Of a stretch of 64,000 nt of DNA, positions 51,585 to 62,257 are shown piece after piece. How positions within the stretch are numbered: the stretch's first letter is position 1; every line of letters starts with the position of its first letter. This DNA is from Fluviicola sp. (GTDB taxonomy: Bacteria; Bacteroidota; Bacteroidia; Flavobacteriales_D; Crocinitomicaceae): positions 124,001-188,000 of the forward strand of contig NZ_JAQSWB010000009.1 in the NCBI RefSeq assembly GCF_029266855.1. The letters are read 5' to 3'. Both the position numbers and the translations under genes were made by a program. The notes under the pieces are model-generated. The model was not told where the DNA came from. It searched no databases and was given only the letters and a program-made list of their open reading frames with translations.

Positions 51585-52424
51585 CTAAATAAACTCAAAG
51601 TCCACCCTTCGATTCATCTGTTTTCCCTCAGAAGATTTATTATCTCCAATCGGGTTCTTTTCACCCTTAAAGTCGATCACAATGCGATCTCGTTTGAGCC
51701 CGGCATTGACAAAAAATTCGATGATCGCCTTTGCTCTCCTTTCGGAAAGTTCTATATTGTATTCGTCCGATCCATCAGCATCTGTATTTCCGGTAACCTT
51801 AACTCTCAGATCCGTATGACTATTGACAACGTATACGATCCGTTTTAAGAATGCATCGTACTCCGGTCGGATGTCTGCCTTGTCGTAGTCAAAATAGATC
51901 GGCTCAAAATGAAAATTCTTTCGTTCCGAATCGCGGATTTCTCTTGACTTTCTGCCATTTTTGATATCATCTATAAAAATCGGTCTCCAGGATTGCAGTT
52001 CAATACTTGTTTTTTCCCGCGAAACTGTTTCAGCCACCTTAAAACAAACTAATCTTCCGCTCACTCCCTTGCATTCCAGGCTAAAGAATTTTCCCTGTAA
52101 ATATCCTGTCGAATCCACATAAGCCATTTCAAAATCCAAAGTGCACCACCGATTTCCGTAGATATCTTTCTTCTTTATGACCGTCGATTGTTTCGCTTTG
52201 ATCATTCCACTTTTCGGATCCACTTTAAGCGCCCGGACTACGTATCCGTCCTTTCCGGTCATCTCTTCCCTGCTTATTGCCTCCTTCCCGAAATCGAAGT
52301 AAATAATGGATGCCTGGTCCAATTTCTGTCCATCCCGGATCAATACACCCTTCCATACTCCAGTTACCTGAGCATTGATAATAAACGATACGAAAACCGA
52401 AAAAATGAAAAGTTGACACTTCAT
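51585..52424 (-). CDS. OmpA-family protein
   Basis: A 279-residue secreted protein. Its signal peptide (MKCQLFIFSVFVSFIINAQ) is followed by a beta-rich N-terminal domain of about 130 residues (VTGVWKGVLIRDGQ...). A C-terminal OmpA/MotB peptidoglycan-binding domain has FDYDKADIRPEYDAFLKRIV, VTGNTDADGSDEYNIELSERRAKAIIEFFVNAGL and NRRVDFEF. It is probably anchored in the periplasm to peptidoglycan. The N-terminal domain has no recognised function. Confidence 0.88.
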   Translation of the reverse strand: MKCQLFIFSVFVSFIINAQVTGVWKGVLIRDGQKLDQASIIYFDFGKEAISREEMTGKDGYVVRALKVDPKSGMIKAKQSTVIKKKDIYGNRWCTLDFEMAYVDSTGYLQGKFFSLECKGVSGRLVCFKVAETVSREKTSIELQSWRPIFIDDIKNGRKSREIRDSERKNFHFEPIYFDYDKADIRPEYDAFLKRIVYVVNSHTDLRVKVTGNTDADGSDEYNIELSERRAKAIIEFFVNAGLKRDRIVIDFKGEKNPIGDNKSSEGKQMNRRVDFEFI

Positions 52425-52493
52425 GTTCTACTTATTCGTTATTTTTAGAAAAAAGTTGCCTTTTTGGCTTTTTAAAAGAATAAATTTTTGATT

Positions 52494-53027
52494 ATGAAAG
52501 CAATACTACTTTCTTTATTCGTTCTGATAAGCGCACTTGCTTCTTCTCAAACGATTTATGACTTCAAAGTAACTGATATAGATGGAAAGGAATTTGATCT
52601 TTCATCATTAAAAGGAAAAAAGGTCCTGATCGTAAATACCGCATCAAAGTGCGGATTGACTCCACAATACGAAGAATTGGAAAAATTATACCAAACATAC
52701 AAAGATCAGAACTTTGTGATCATTGGCTTTCCATCCAATGATTTTATGTCACAGGAACCCGGATCAAATGAAGATATCAAAGAATTCTGCACCAAAAATT
52801 ACGGTGTGAGTTTTCCGATGATGGGTAAAATCCAAGTCAAGGGAAAAGAAATGCATCCTTTATATCAATTCCTGACAGAGAAAAGCAAGAATGGCTATTC
52901 CGACAATTCCGTGAAATGGAACTTTCAAAAGTACTTAATCAATGAAGAGGGCAAATTGGTGAAAGTTGTCCCTCCCGGAACAAAACCTTTATCGGAAGAA
53001 ATTACCACCTGGATTGTAAACAAATAA
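52494..53027 (+). CDS. Glutathione peroxidase-family protein (secreted)
   Basis: A 177-residue thioredoxin-fold peroxidase with an N-terminal signal peptide (MKAILLSLFVLISALASSQ), so it acts in the periplasm. The active-site blocks NTASKCGLTPQYEELE (catalytic cysteine in place of selenocysteine), IGFPSNDFMSQEPGSNEDIKEFC and VKWNFQKYLI (Trp and Asn of the tetrad) are all present. The cysteine in KEFCTKNYG may be the resolving residue of a thioredoxin-type GPx. ATG 52494 is preferred over a TTG 6 bases earlier. It is 12 bases before the next gene and likely co-transcribed. Confidence 0.92.
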   Translation: MKAILLSLFVLISALASSQTIYDFKVTDIDGKEFDLSSLKGKKVLIVNTASKCGLTPQYEELEKLYQTYKDQNFVIIGFPSNDFMSQEPGSNEDIKEFCTKNYGVSFPMMGKIQVKGKEMHPLYQFLTEKSKNGYSDNSVKWNFQKYLINEEGKLVKVVPPGTKPLSEEITTWIVNK

Positions 53028-53039
53028 ACAAACATATAA

Positions 53040-54653
53040 ATGAAAATTAGAAACCTTGCTACCTTAGCATTCATAGGAACCACCTTTGTAAGCACAGTAC
53101 TAGCACAAGATGAAAAAATCACTACTTCAAAGGAATTTGAATATCAAGTTGGTGAACCGTATCCTGTAGTGGATGCAGCGATAAAAAGTTATTCTTCAAA
53201 AGACGGAAGTGTTGTTTCCTTTAAAATGAGCAGAGGAAAAGTAACTATTCAAAAATTCGGAGGCAGCAAATTCACCCAAGAATCAATTGAAGTTTACGAA
53301 GACTTTCCGAAAGGAACCGTTTATGAAGATGATATAGAGACAGACGATTTCGTTTATTTACTTTTTTCTGTTTGGGACAAAACCAATAAAACAGAACAAT
53401 TGTATGTAAGAGCAATTAATCTTGCATCCGGAAAGTTTGAAAACGAAGGAGAACGTGTAATCGCTGTAGAAGGAAAAGTAACAGGCGGTGATGGAAACAA
53501 ATTCAAATTAGCTACCTCTTTCGATAATTCCAAACTGTTGATTTACTTCCGCAAGAAACCGGAATCCCGAAATGACAAGATCAACAAAGATGTGATCGGT
53601 TTGCATGTATTCAACAAGGATCTGAAAGAACTTTGGGGGAAAGATGTAGAAATGCCATACACAGAAGCACGCATGAACAACATCGACTATACAGTTGGTT
53701 CAGATGGAGATGTTTTCATTTTAACTGAAGTCATGAAAGATGGAGAGACAAGACGTTTTGACCGAGATGACAATCCGAATTTCGATTACCAATTGGTTGC
53801 GGTTTCAGAATCAGGTGTTGATGTGAATGCTTCCGATGTAGATGTAAAAGGAAAATATGTTACTCAGGTAAATTTCTTTGAAGGAAGAGATAATGCCTTA
53901 TTAATTGCAGGTTTTTACGGTAACAAAAGAGGTATCCAGGTTGATGGTCTCTTCTATTGTTCTTTAAACAAAGATGGTAAACAAGCTGATTTCAAATCAT
54001 TCGAAATTCCAACTGAGTTGATCAAGCAATACATGTCCCAGAGAAGTCAGGACAAAATGGACAAGAAAGAAGATAAAGGAAAAGATCTTGGAATGACCAG
54101 TATGCGTTTGAGAGAATTATTCATTGAAGATGACGGAAGTATCTTATTCGCAAGTGAAAAGTACTTTGTTGTATCGTATACAGATTCAAAAACAGGACAA
54201 ACTACGTACACACATTATTACGAGGAAATGTTGGCAGGTAAAATCGACAAAAACGGAGAGTTGGTGTACATGAAAAAACTTCCGAAGAAACAGATCAGTG
54301 GCAGAACGAACTCTCCTTACTATCGCGGAGGATTGGGTTACCGACTTGTTGATTCAAAAAACAATTATTATTTCATGTTCCTTGACAATGTTAAGAACAT
54401 CGAACTGGCAGAGAACAAAGTTCCTGAAAGACACCAGGACGGAAGAGGTGGTTTCCTGACCGCTTACCAAGTTAACAAGGAAACGGGTGCAGTACGTAAA
54501 TTATCTATTTTAGATACACGTGACGCGCAAGGATATGACTTGTTCCAGTTCAATACAGAAAGAATTGTTGCGGTAGATGACGATGAATTTGCACTTGAAT
54601 GTTATATCAAGAGTAAACAAGATATCATGATTCGAATCAAAGTTCTCGAATAA
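53040..54653 (+). CDS. Secreted protein of unknown function
   Basis: A 537-residue protein with a signal peptide ending in STVLAQ. The mature chain is beta-rich with recurring strands of the type VYLLFSVWDK, KLLIYFRKK, DVFILTEVMKDG, NALLIAGFYGNKRG, GSILFASEKYFVVS and YYFMFLDN. This suggests a propeller-like or repeat-beta structure, but no family is recognised. A lysine/aspartate-rich stretch (QDKMDKKEDKGKDLG) lies near residue 345. It is paired with the glutathione peroxidase gene (12-base gap), so a shared periplasmic or surface stress role is possible but unproven. Confidence 0.72.
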   Translation: MKIRNLATLAFIGTTFVSTVLAQDEKITTSKEFEYQVGEPYPVVDAAIKSYSSKDGSVVSFKMSRGKVTIQKFGGSKFTQESIEVYEDFPKGTVYEDDIETDDFVYLLFSVWDKTNKTEQLYVRAINLASGKFENEGERVIAVEGKVTGGDGNKFKLATSFDNSKLLIYFRKKPESRNDKINKDVIGLHVFNKDLKELWGKDVEMPYTEARMNNIDYTVGSDGDVFILTEVMKDGETRRFDRDDNPNFDYQLVAVSESGVDVNASDVDVKGKYVTQVNFFEGRDNALLIAGFYGNKRGIQVDGLFYCSLNKDGKQADFKSFEIPTELIKQYMSQRSQDKMDKKEDKGKDLGMTSMRLRELFIEDDGSILFASEKYFVVSYTDSKTGQTTYTHYYEEMLAGKIDKNGELVYMKKLPKKQISGRTNSPYYRGGLGYRLVDSKNNYYFMFLDNVKNIELAENKVPERHQDGRGGFLTAYQVNKETGAVRKLSILDTRDAQGYDLFQFNTERIVAVDDDEFALECYIKSKQDIMIRIKVLE

Positions 54654-54656
54654 ACC

Positions 54657-54688
54657 AAAAAGCTCCGATTTGATCGGAGCTTTTTTTT
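54657..54688 (+). terminator. Terminator before gyrB
   Basis: AAGCTCCGAT and ATCGGAGCTT form a stem with a three-base loop and a run of T. Confidence 0.92.
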
Positions 54689-54784
54689 GCTTTCAACGTT
54701 AATATTTTGTTGATAAGTACTGCGATGCGATTCCCCTTAAACCCCTGAAAAACCCTTGAATTTCGTATATTTGTTCTGCATTGA

Positions 54785-56764
<1,980 letters not shown>

Positions 56765-56769
56765 ATATG

Positions 56770-56803
56770 AAAGCCCGGACGATAAATATCCGGGCTTTTT
56801 TTA
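56770..56803 (+). terminator. Terminator after gyrB
   Basis: AAAGCCCGGA and TCCGGGCTTT form a stem with an AT-rich loop and seven T. Confidence 0.92.
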
Positions 56804-56842
56804 TATTTATAAAATCAATTTTAGTCAAACGAAACCCGTCTT

Positions 56843-57448
56843 ATGATTTATAGATTATTGCTCTTGTTCATTCCGCTTTTTCTGATCGTAGGATGTTTTG
56901 ATTATGACAAGGAAAATAAAGAAGTAAGAGAAGCCTTCAAAAACAATCATTATAACTTTGAATTAAATAAAACCCTTAAATATGAAGGGATTTCATTTAA
57001 AATTCCCAAGCATTTTGCACAAAACTATTCTCACACCTATACGATTAAAAATTCTTCCCTTACAAGAACCTGTAATGCTTTTAACATCTATTTTTCAGTA
57101 GAACGATTCAATCAATCCGACTTATACCGGGACTTTGTTTCGGATTATGTGATTGAAGATGATTTGTTAAACACCTTCCAGGATGCTTACGTTTGGCGCA
57201 GATATGAATCACTTGACAATGCAGGTGTATCCATAAAAAAAGAACTTCCGAAAACATTCAAACACAAAGGAGTCATCCAAACGATTGCCGGTGACGGAAC
57301 CTATTCCGGACAAGCATATTATATCACATCTACCCTGAAAGTGGGAACTGATTATTATGTTTTTCAATGGATCACCAGTAAACCTGTCTCAAATTACACC
57401 TACGATGATTTTGAGCGGATACTGAAAAGTGTACGAAAATCAAAATGA
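56843..57448 (+). CDS. Lipoprotein of unknown function
   Basis: A 201-residue protein with a lipoprotein signal (MIYRLLLLFIPLFLIVGC, Cys18). The mature part has one beta-rich domain with a helix near SDLYRDFVSDYVIEDDLL and a C-terminal helix YDDFERILKSVRKSK. The general build (YEGISFKIPKHF..., YYITSTLKVGTDYYVFQWITSKP) resembles small periplasmic domains that assess membrane-associated stress, but I do not recognise the family. Its stop overlaps the Nudix gene start (ATGA), so the two are translationally coupled. Confidence 0.75.
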   Translation: MIYRLLLLFIPLFLIVGCFDYDKENKEVREAFKNNHYNFELNKTLKYEGISFKIPKHFAQNYSHTYTIKNSSLTRTCNAFNIYFSVERFNQSDLYRDFVSDYVIEDDLLNTFQDAYVWRRYESLDNAGVSIKKELPKTFKHKGVIQTIAGDGTYSGQAYYITSTLKVGTDYYVFQWITSKPVSNYTYDDFERILKSVRKSK

Positions 57449-58065
57449 CACACGCTGATTTAGTTCGAAAATTCGAAAAAGAATTACCGGGGGAAAGATC
57501 GCATTTGGCATTTATGCCTATGCGGGGAAGTTCCATGGAACAACTGAGAAAAGGTGTAACCTTCCGCGATGCGGCAGTTGCAATTATTCTATTCCACAAC
57601 GAGAAAAACAGACTCTGTACGATCGTGACCAGGAGACAGGAATACGATGGTTCACACAGTGGTCAAATCAGCTTTCCCGGGGGAAAAAAAGAAATGGATG
57701 ATACGACACTTTTAGACACTGCAATCCGGGAATGTCACGAGGAAATTGGTGTTTATGCCAGTAACTTCGAATTCTTAAAAGAATTAAGTCCGCTTTATGT
57801 TCCTGTTAGCCAGTTCCTGATCACTCCTTATGTCTTCTATTCTCACCACAAATCATTCAATTACATGCGCTCTGAACGGGAAGTCGCGGCAATTCACGAG
57901 TTGGATCTGTTAGACCTTTACAAAACCGAATCGACTGTCAACATCGACATTCAAATCAGCAGTGATTTTACCATGAAGGGCGTTCCGCATTTCAAGCAGG
58001 GAGACATTCTTATCTGGGGAGCCACCGCTTTAATTCTAAACGAATTGAAAGATATCTTAACCTAG
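57445..58065 (+). CDS. Nudix hydrolase, CoA pyrophosphatase type
   Basis: Hydrolyses a nucleoside diphosphate derivative, most likely coenzyme A to phosphopantetheine and 3',5'-ADP. The 206 residues contain the Nudix box GKKEMDDTTLLDTAIRECHEEIGV (80-103) preceded by DGSHSGQISFPGG, the extra motif that marks the CoA pyrophosphatase branch (LLxxRxxxxxxH.GqisFPGG). It overlaps the upstream lipoprotein gene by 4 bases and converges on the next gene with a 4-base overlap at the 3' ends. Confidence 0.9.
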   Translation: MTHADLVRKFEKELPGERSHLAFMPMRGSSMEQLRKGVTFRDAAVAIILFHNEKNRLCTIVTRRQEYDGSHSGQISFPGGKKEMDDTTLLDTAIRECHEEIGVYASNFEFLKELSPLYVPVSQFLITPYVFYSHHKSFNYMRSEREVAAIHELDLLDLYKTESTVNIDIQISSDFTMKGVPHFKQGDILIWGATALILNELKDILT

Positions 58066-59549
58066 AATCTTACACGGGCAAAACCAAGAGCTGCCGAAAC
58101 ACTCGTCCCATTCTTCAAAAAGAAGCTTAGTGCATCTCTTGAAGCAACTCCAAATTCATAAGCTCCATCCTTAAGGATAAATGTCAATCCAAGCGGCATA
58201 TTGTGTTTGTAAATACCTCCGCCATAATAACCAATACTCAATTGCAGCCATTTAACAGGAATAATATCTCCGCCGAATGAATAAATCGGGTTTTGAATTG
58301 ATCCAGGATTTTCTTTGTTGAACGGAGCAACAACATCCAATCCTACACGTACGTATTTAATCGGTTCGAAACTTACACCGAATCTAAAGTCCGAAGCATT
58401 AATTACAGTGTGTTTCTGCTCTCCCTCCAGGGTCATTAATCCGTTTTCTCTGACCAATTGATTCACTGTCTGGGTAATGTTGTCACCACTCACTCCACCG
58501 ATGGCAAAAGTGGTAAACAAAGTATCTTTCACTTTGTAAACATTTCTTTTGTAAGTGACGGATCCGATATTATTCACCGCCGCTGCAATCCGAAGTTTGT
58601 TGAAGAGAATTACACTTGCAGAAAGATCAATTCCATAACCGGTTCCCATTACAGGGGCAATTCCCTTTGATTTTTTCTGCATCGCATTAGACCCGCTTAC
58701 ATTTCCGTAATCAATATCGAACGTAGGTGTGATGGAGGAATACAATCTCAAGCCGTCATCATCCGATGTCATATTAAACATCGCCATAGATGTAATTAGT
58801 CTTGCGCCAACACCTGCATATACTTCAAAAACAGAATCTCTGCCAAACAATTTTCGTCCATAACCAATGTTGTAACTTCTGTTCCAGACCATTTGAATCT
58901 GCGTCCCTTTTGTTAATTCACTGATACGGATCGGAACGTTTAATGAGCCACTGATTACATTATTCAGGGTATCTTGTGAAATGTTTACATTGTTTGCAAT
59001 CCGGGAAGTATCTGATCCAAATACGACAGTTAATGAATCAAAAACCGAAGATAATTTTCCCCTGAATAATAAATCGGTTGTTTGAGAATTCATTTTAGAA
59101 TACCAACTGTAATTTTCCCTGATATTAAATGCAATTCCACCGAACTTCTCACCGTAATAAGAGAATCCAAGCCAGTTATAATCAAAATTAATAGCGATTC
59201 CCGCTTCCGCGTAATCTCCGGCAGCTTCCATCTGTCTTCTGTAATCTATCTCATCTGCATTTTTATGCTGGGCAGCATTGTACAATGTTTTGGTCAGATT
59301 CTGAAGTTTTTTAGAATTCAAAGAATCGGACGAAACACCAAATGCAAATTCTGAAGTTCCGGTGGTGAATTTTTTTCCTGCATATCGCGGTCTCCAGCCG
59401 AGTGCTGAAGTGTTAATTCCGAGTGCATGATAATCCGTGACAAAAGGGGTCGCAACTCCTTTTCCAACTGTTGGAAAAGCAACACCTTGTGTTTGGGAAA
59501 ATGAAAAGGAATAAATCAATAAGAATATGAGAGATAGTTTTAGTTTCAT
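58062..59549 (-). CDS. Secreted outer-membrane barrel-like protein (DUF5723-like)
   Basis: A 495-residue protein with a signal peptide ending in FSFSQ. The chain is built of amphipathic beta strands (INFDYNWLGFSYYGEKFGGIAFNIRENYSWYSK, RVGLDVVAPFN, WLQLSIGYYGGGIY), ending in FARVRF as outer-membrane barrels do. The N-terminal GVAFPTVGKGVATPFVTDYHALGINTSALGW recalls the DUF5723/PorV-like start where chains note an expected 'all-good' sample, but the match is by pattern only. Function unknown. The only convincing promoter upstream is at 59702-59731, and a terminator-like hairpin lies between it and the start. Confidence 0.72.
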   Translation of the reverse strand: MKLKLSLIFLLIYSFSFSQTQGVAFPTVGKGVATPFVTDYHALGINTSALGWRPRYAGKKFTTGTSEFAFGVSSDSLNSKKLQNLTKTLYNAAQHKNADEIDYRRQMEAAGDYAEAGIAINFDYNWLGFSYYGEKFGGIAFNIRENYSWYSKMNSQTTDLLFRGKLSSVFDSLTVVFGSDTSRIANNVNISQDTLNNVISGSLNVPIRISELTKGTQIQMVWNRSYNIGYGRKLFGRDSVFEVYAGVGARLITSMAMFNMTSDDDGLRLYSSITPTFDIDYGNVSGSNAMQKKSKGIAPVMGTGYGIDLSASVILFNKLRIAAAVNNIGSVTYKRNVYKVKDTLFTTFAIGGVSGDNITQTVNQLVRENGLMTLEGEQKHTVINASDFRFGVSFEPIKYVRVGLDVVAPFNKENPGSIQNPIYSFGGDIIPVKWLQLSIGYYGGGIYKHNMPLGLTFILKDGAYEFGVASRDALSFFLKNGTSVSAALGFARVRF

Positions 59550-59589
59550 AATTGCAGTTTGTGCGCTAAAGAAACAAAAAATCTTTCAT

Positions 59590-59697
59590 ACAAAAACAAA
59601 AAGAGGAGTAAATTCAATGTAACTTACTCCTCTTTTTGCTAAACCATGCTAAAACTATAAAACCCAAAACTAACAACTATGAAAATTGTCGTTCTTG
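59590..59697 (-). ncRNA. Candidate small RNA or attenuated leader
   Basis: A minus-strand unit with a full promoter (TTG, 19 bases, TACCTTTG) and, about 60 bases after the expected start, a terminator-like hairpin: AAAAAGAGGAGTAA (plus 59598-59611) with its reverse complement TTACTCCTCTTTTT (59624-59637), then TGTTTTTG. The product would be about 100 nucleotides. It contains no open frame longer than a few codons. It could be an independent small RNA, or an attenuator controlling the gene that starts 41 bases further on. Confidence 0.45.
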
Positions 59698-59701
59698 ATT
59701 A

Positions 59702-59731
59702 CAAAGGTAAGCCAGTTTATTGATATAACAA
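59702..59731 (-). promoter_or_regulatory. Consensus Bacteroidota promoter on the minus strand
   Basis: TTG (plus 59729-59731), a 19-base spacer and TACCTTTG (plus 59702-59709). This is the best-matching -33/-7 pair on the minus strand in the window and points to the hairpin and the gene at 58062-59549. Confidence 0.7.
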
Positions 59732-59802
59732 CTTTATTCTGCTTTTTTTTGTTAAAGAAAACGCTTATTCTTGAACTCTTGATATTCACGTTTCACGTGA
59801 TT

Positions 59803-60657
59803 TCAATTAGTGCTGATGCTTTTTTTATTCGGTGAAATAAAGACGGAAGTCAAAAAAATCAGGCCATTCACACAGACAATCAAGGGGGAAATCGAGATGT
59901 TAATCCATTTGCCGAGGAACACTCCAAGGATGCAAGATACCATTCCTATGCATGCAGAATACCAAAATGTTTTTGCCAAGGTCTTGGAAAATAGTAAAGC
60001 CGTTGCAGCCGGAAGAACCAATAATCCGACAACCAATATCACTCCGACACTTTCAAAACTCAAAACAGCATGAATACTTAACAGCAGCATTAAAACCAAA
60101 TGAAATACCTGCATGGGGATTCCGATAAAGGATCCGAATTGTGGATTGAACGCCCAAACTTTCCATCCTTTAAATCCAATAAAAATAACCAGAAGCAAGG
60201 TAATTGTTAGTGGCAATAACTGTAAAATGGCTCTTGTTCCATATAAATATTCACCAATAATTACCTGGTCTAAAATCGATGTTTCCAAATCCCCATATAG
60301 CACGCATTCCTGGTCCAGGTCGCTGTTTTTCCCGGCAAAGAGAGCAATCATCAATACTCCGATCGCAAATAAGAATGTGAATGTAAAACCAATAGCTGCA
60401 TCCTCCTGAACTTTCCATTTCTTTCGAAGGAAATCAATCAGAAAAGTTGTCAGGAAACCGGTAATAGCAGCTCCGGCAAGCATTGGAACGGAATCCCTGG
60501 TTCCACTGAGCAGATAAGCAACCACTATTCCAGGTAAAACAGCGTGTGAAATGGCATCACCAACCATTACCAAGCTTTTTGAGACGAGTAAAACTCCTAA
60601 TAAAGATGCCGGTATCGCAACTGAGCAGGCGGTCAATATCATTAAAACATCATTCAT
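59803..60657 (-). CDS. Metal ABC transporter permease (second subunit)
   Basis: A 284-residue ABC-3 family permease with about eight helices, part of a manganese/iron/zinc importer. Family blocks are present: SLLGVLLVSKSLVMVGDAISHAVLPGIVVAYLL and SFESVGVILVVGLLVLPAATALLF. It overlaps the first permease gene by 8 bases, so the two subunits are probably made together as a heterodimer. The C-terminus is short and basic. It is the last gene of the operon. Confidence 0.92.
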   Translation of the reverse strand: MNDVLMILTACSVAIPASLLGVLLVSKSLVMVGDAISHAVLPGIVVAYLLSGTRDSVPMLAGAAITGFLTTFLIDFLRKKWKVQEDAAIGFTFTFLFAIGVLMIALFAGKNSDLDQECVLYGDLETSILDQVIIGEYLYGTRAILQLLPLTITLLLVIFIGFKGWKVWAFNPQFGSFIGIPMQVFHLVLMLLLSIHAVLSFESVGVILVVGLLVLPAATALLFSKTLAKTFWYSACIGMVSCILGVFLGKWINISISPLIVCVNGLIFLTSVFISPNKKSISTN

Positions 60658-61489
60658 CTTGTTTGCCGGTTTTGAATTGAATTTTTGATAAAAGAGCTAC
60701 AGAAATTGCACAAATACTTAAGACCAGAATGATACAGGGACCGGTCGGAATGTTTTTCCCTAAAATGGAGATATACGATCCCAGCAGTGAAGAGGTAGTT
60801 CCAAAAATAAGCGATAAAACAATTAAATAACTCAACTTGTAAGTAAGCATTCTGGCTGTTAGTACAGGGATGATCAAAAGCGCGGACATTAAAACAACTC
60901 CGACCGCCTGAACTCCCATGGCAACTACAAGAATAGTCATTGAATTTAAGATAAAGTCGTTCCATCTTAGTGAAAAGCCTTTACTGATCATAAATTCTTT
61001 GTTAAATGCAAAGCTAAACATCACCCGGTATCTGAAAAAAGTAACTGCGATTATTAAAAATGACACTACAGAAAATAAATACAGATCTTCGATATTCAGA
61101 GCCGCTATTTTACCAAAAAGGAAATCGCTTAATCCGGCCTGCCCGTCATCTGGTCTTCCCTGGATAAAAGAAAGCAGCGCTAATCCCAAAGCAAAGAAAA
61201 TACTCAAAGTAGCTGCGACTATCGTGTCAGATTTCAGTTTTGTTTTCCGCTGAAGCCACGATATTTGCTGTGTTGCAAGCCAACCTGCAATAAAGGCTCC
61301 TACCATTAGGATAAGTGTGTTTCTTTGTCCCGAAACCATATAGGCTAAAACTATTCCGGGTAAAATGGAATGGGAAATGGCATCACCTATCAACGATTTC
61401 TTTTGAAGAAACGTAAAGGTCCCAACCAATGCCGCTGAGATTCCGATAAGAGCTGTCCCGATAAATACTATCCAAATACTTAAATCCAT
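60650..61489 (-). CDS. Metal ABC transporter permease (first subunit)
   Basis: A 279-residue ABC-3 permease, homologous in layout to the next subunit: GTFTFLQKKSLIGDAISHSILPGIVLAYMVSGQRN and AVGVVLMSALLIIPVLTARML. About eight to nine helices. It lies 27 bases after the ATPase gene. Two permeases in one operon match the Mn/Fe-type importers (MntABCD/SitABCD layout) more than the single-permease Znu type. Confidence 0.92.
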   Translation of the reverse strand: MDLSIWIVFIGTALIGISAALVGTFTFLQKKSLIGDAISHSILPGIVLAYMVSGQRNTLILMVGAFIAGWLATQQISWLQRKTKLKSDTIVAATLSIFFALGLALLSFIQGRPDDGQAGLSDFLFGKIAALNIEDLYLFSVVSFLIIAVTFFRYRVMFSFAFNKEFMISKGFSLRWNDFILNSMTILVVAMGVQAVGVVLMSALLIIPVLTARMLTYKLSYLIVLSLIFGTTSSLLGSYISILGKNIPTGPCIILVLSICAISVALLSKIQFKTGKQDE

Positions 61490-61516
61490 CTTAATTTTTA
61501 TTCTTGATAAGCGAAA

Positions 61517-62257
61517 TCAAAATCTGCCTTTTTCCTTGTTCAATAAAAGTGTCATTCCATATGCTTTTTCAATATTCTCAGATTTGAGGATTTCATCGAT
61601 CGGTCCGCTTGCAATCAATTTTTTATTGAGCAACACTACGTCATCAAAATATTGAGCTACCACTGAAAGATCATGGTGCACAATGACTACTGTTTTTCCG
61701 GAGTCTCTCAATTTTTGAACAATGGATAAAATAGAATCCTGGGAAGCCATATCAATTCCAACGAAAGGTTCATCCATTACAATCAGTTCAGCTTCCTGTG
61801 CAAGTGCTCTTGCCAAAAAGACCCGTTGCTGCTGTCCACCGGATAATTGCCCTATCTGACGGGTCGAAAACTCAGACAATTGAACTTTCTTTATGGTTTC
61901 TTTCACAATCTCTTTATCAGCCAAAGTAGTTCGAGACCACCATTTTTTGGGGCGGATTCTTCCCATGGCAACAACTTCCTCTACAGTTATCGGGAAATCC
62001 CAATCAATGGATTCCCTTTGAGGTACGTATGCAATTTTAGAACGGTATTTTTCAAGGGAATTTCCAAAGAAAGTTACTTCTCCTTTTTTTACCGGGATAA
62101 TTCCAAGGATTCCTTTTAACAAAGTAGATTTACCGGATCCGTTTGGCCCGATAATCCCCGTGATTTTACCCGCGTCTATGGATAATGACACATGATCCAA
62201 TGCGAGAGTATCCCGATAGTAAACTGTCAAATCGCTTATTTCAATTGCCTTTTTCAT
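61517..62257 (-). CDS. Metal ABC transporter ATP-binding protein
   Basis: A 246-residue ATPase of the manganese/zinc importer family. Walker A GPNGSGKSTLLKG (37-49), the family-typical YVPQRESIDWDFPITVEEVVAMGR (Q-loop region), the signature LSGGQQQRVFLARALAQ, Walker B LIVMDEPFVGIDMASQ and the His switch VIVHHDLS. The sequence QRESIDWDFP is characteristic of Mn/Zn-type ATPases. Its start overlaps the binding-protein stop by 4 bases. Confidence 0.94.
   Translation of the reverse strand: MKKAIEISDLTVYYRDTLALDHVSLSIDAGKITGIIGPNGSGKSTLLKGILGIIPVKKGEVTFFGNSLEKYRSKIAYVPQRESIDWDFPITVEEVVAMGRIRPKKWWSRTTLADKEIVKETIKKVQLSEFSTRQIGQLSGGQQQRVFLARALAQEAELIVMDEPFVGIDMASQDSILSIVQKLRDSGKTVVIVHHDLSVVAQYFDDVVLLNKKLIASGPIDEILKSENIEKAYGMTLLLNKEKGRF

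Noticed and set aside
59696-59740. Short plus-strand frame MKIVVLDYKGKPVY near 59.68 kb
   Set aside because: Fourteen codons ending in TGA, antisense to the candidate leader; most likely chance despite a familiar-looking start.
59786-59800. TCACGT-TTC-ACGTGA repeat just after the metal importer operon
   Set aside because: Short arms, no T-tract and not placed at a promoter; no function can be supported.
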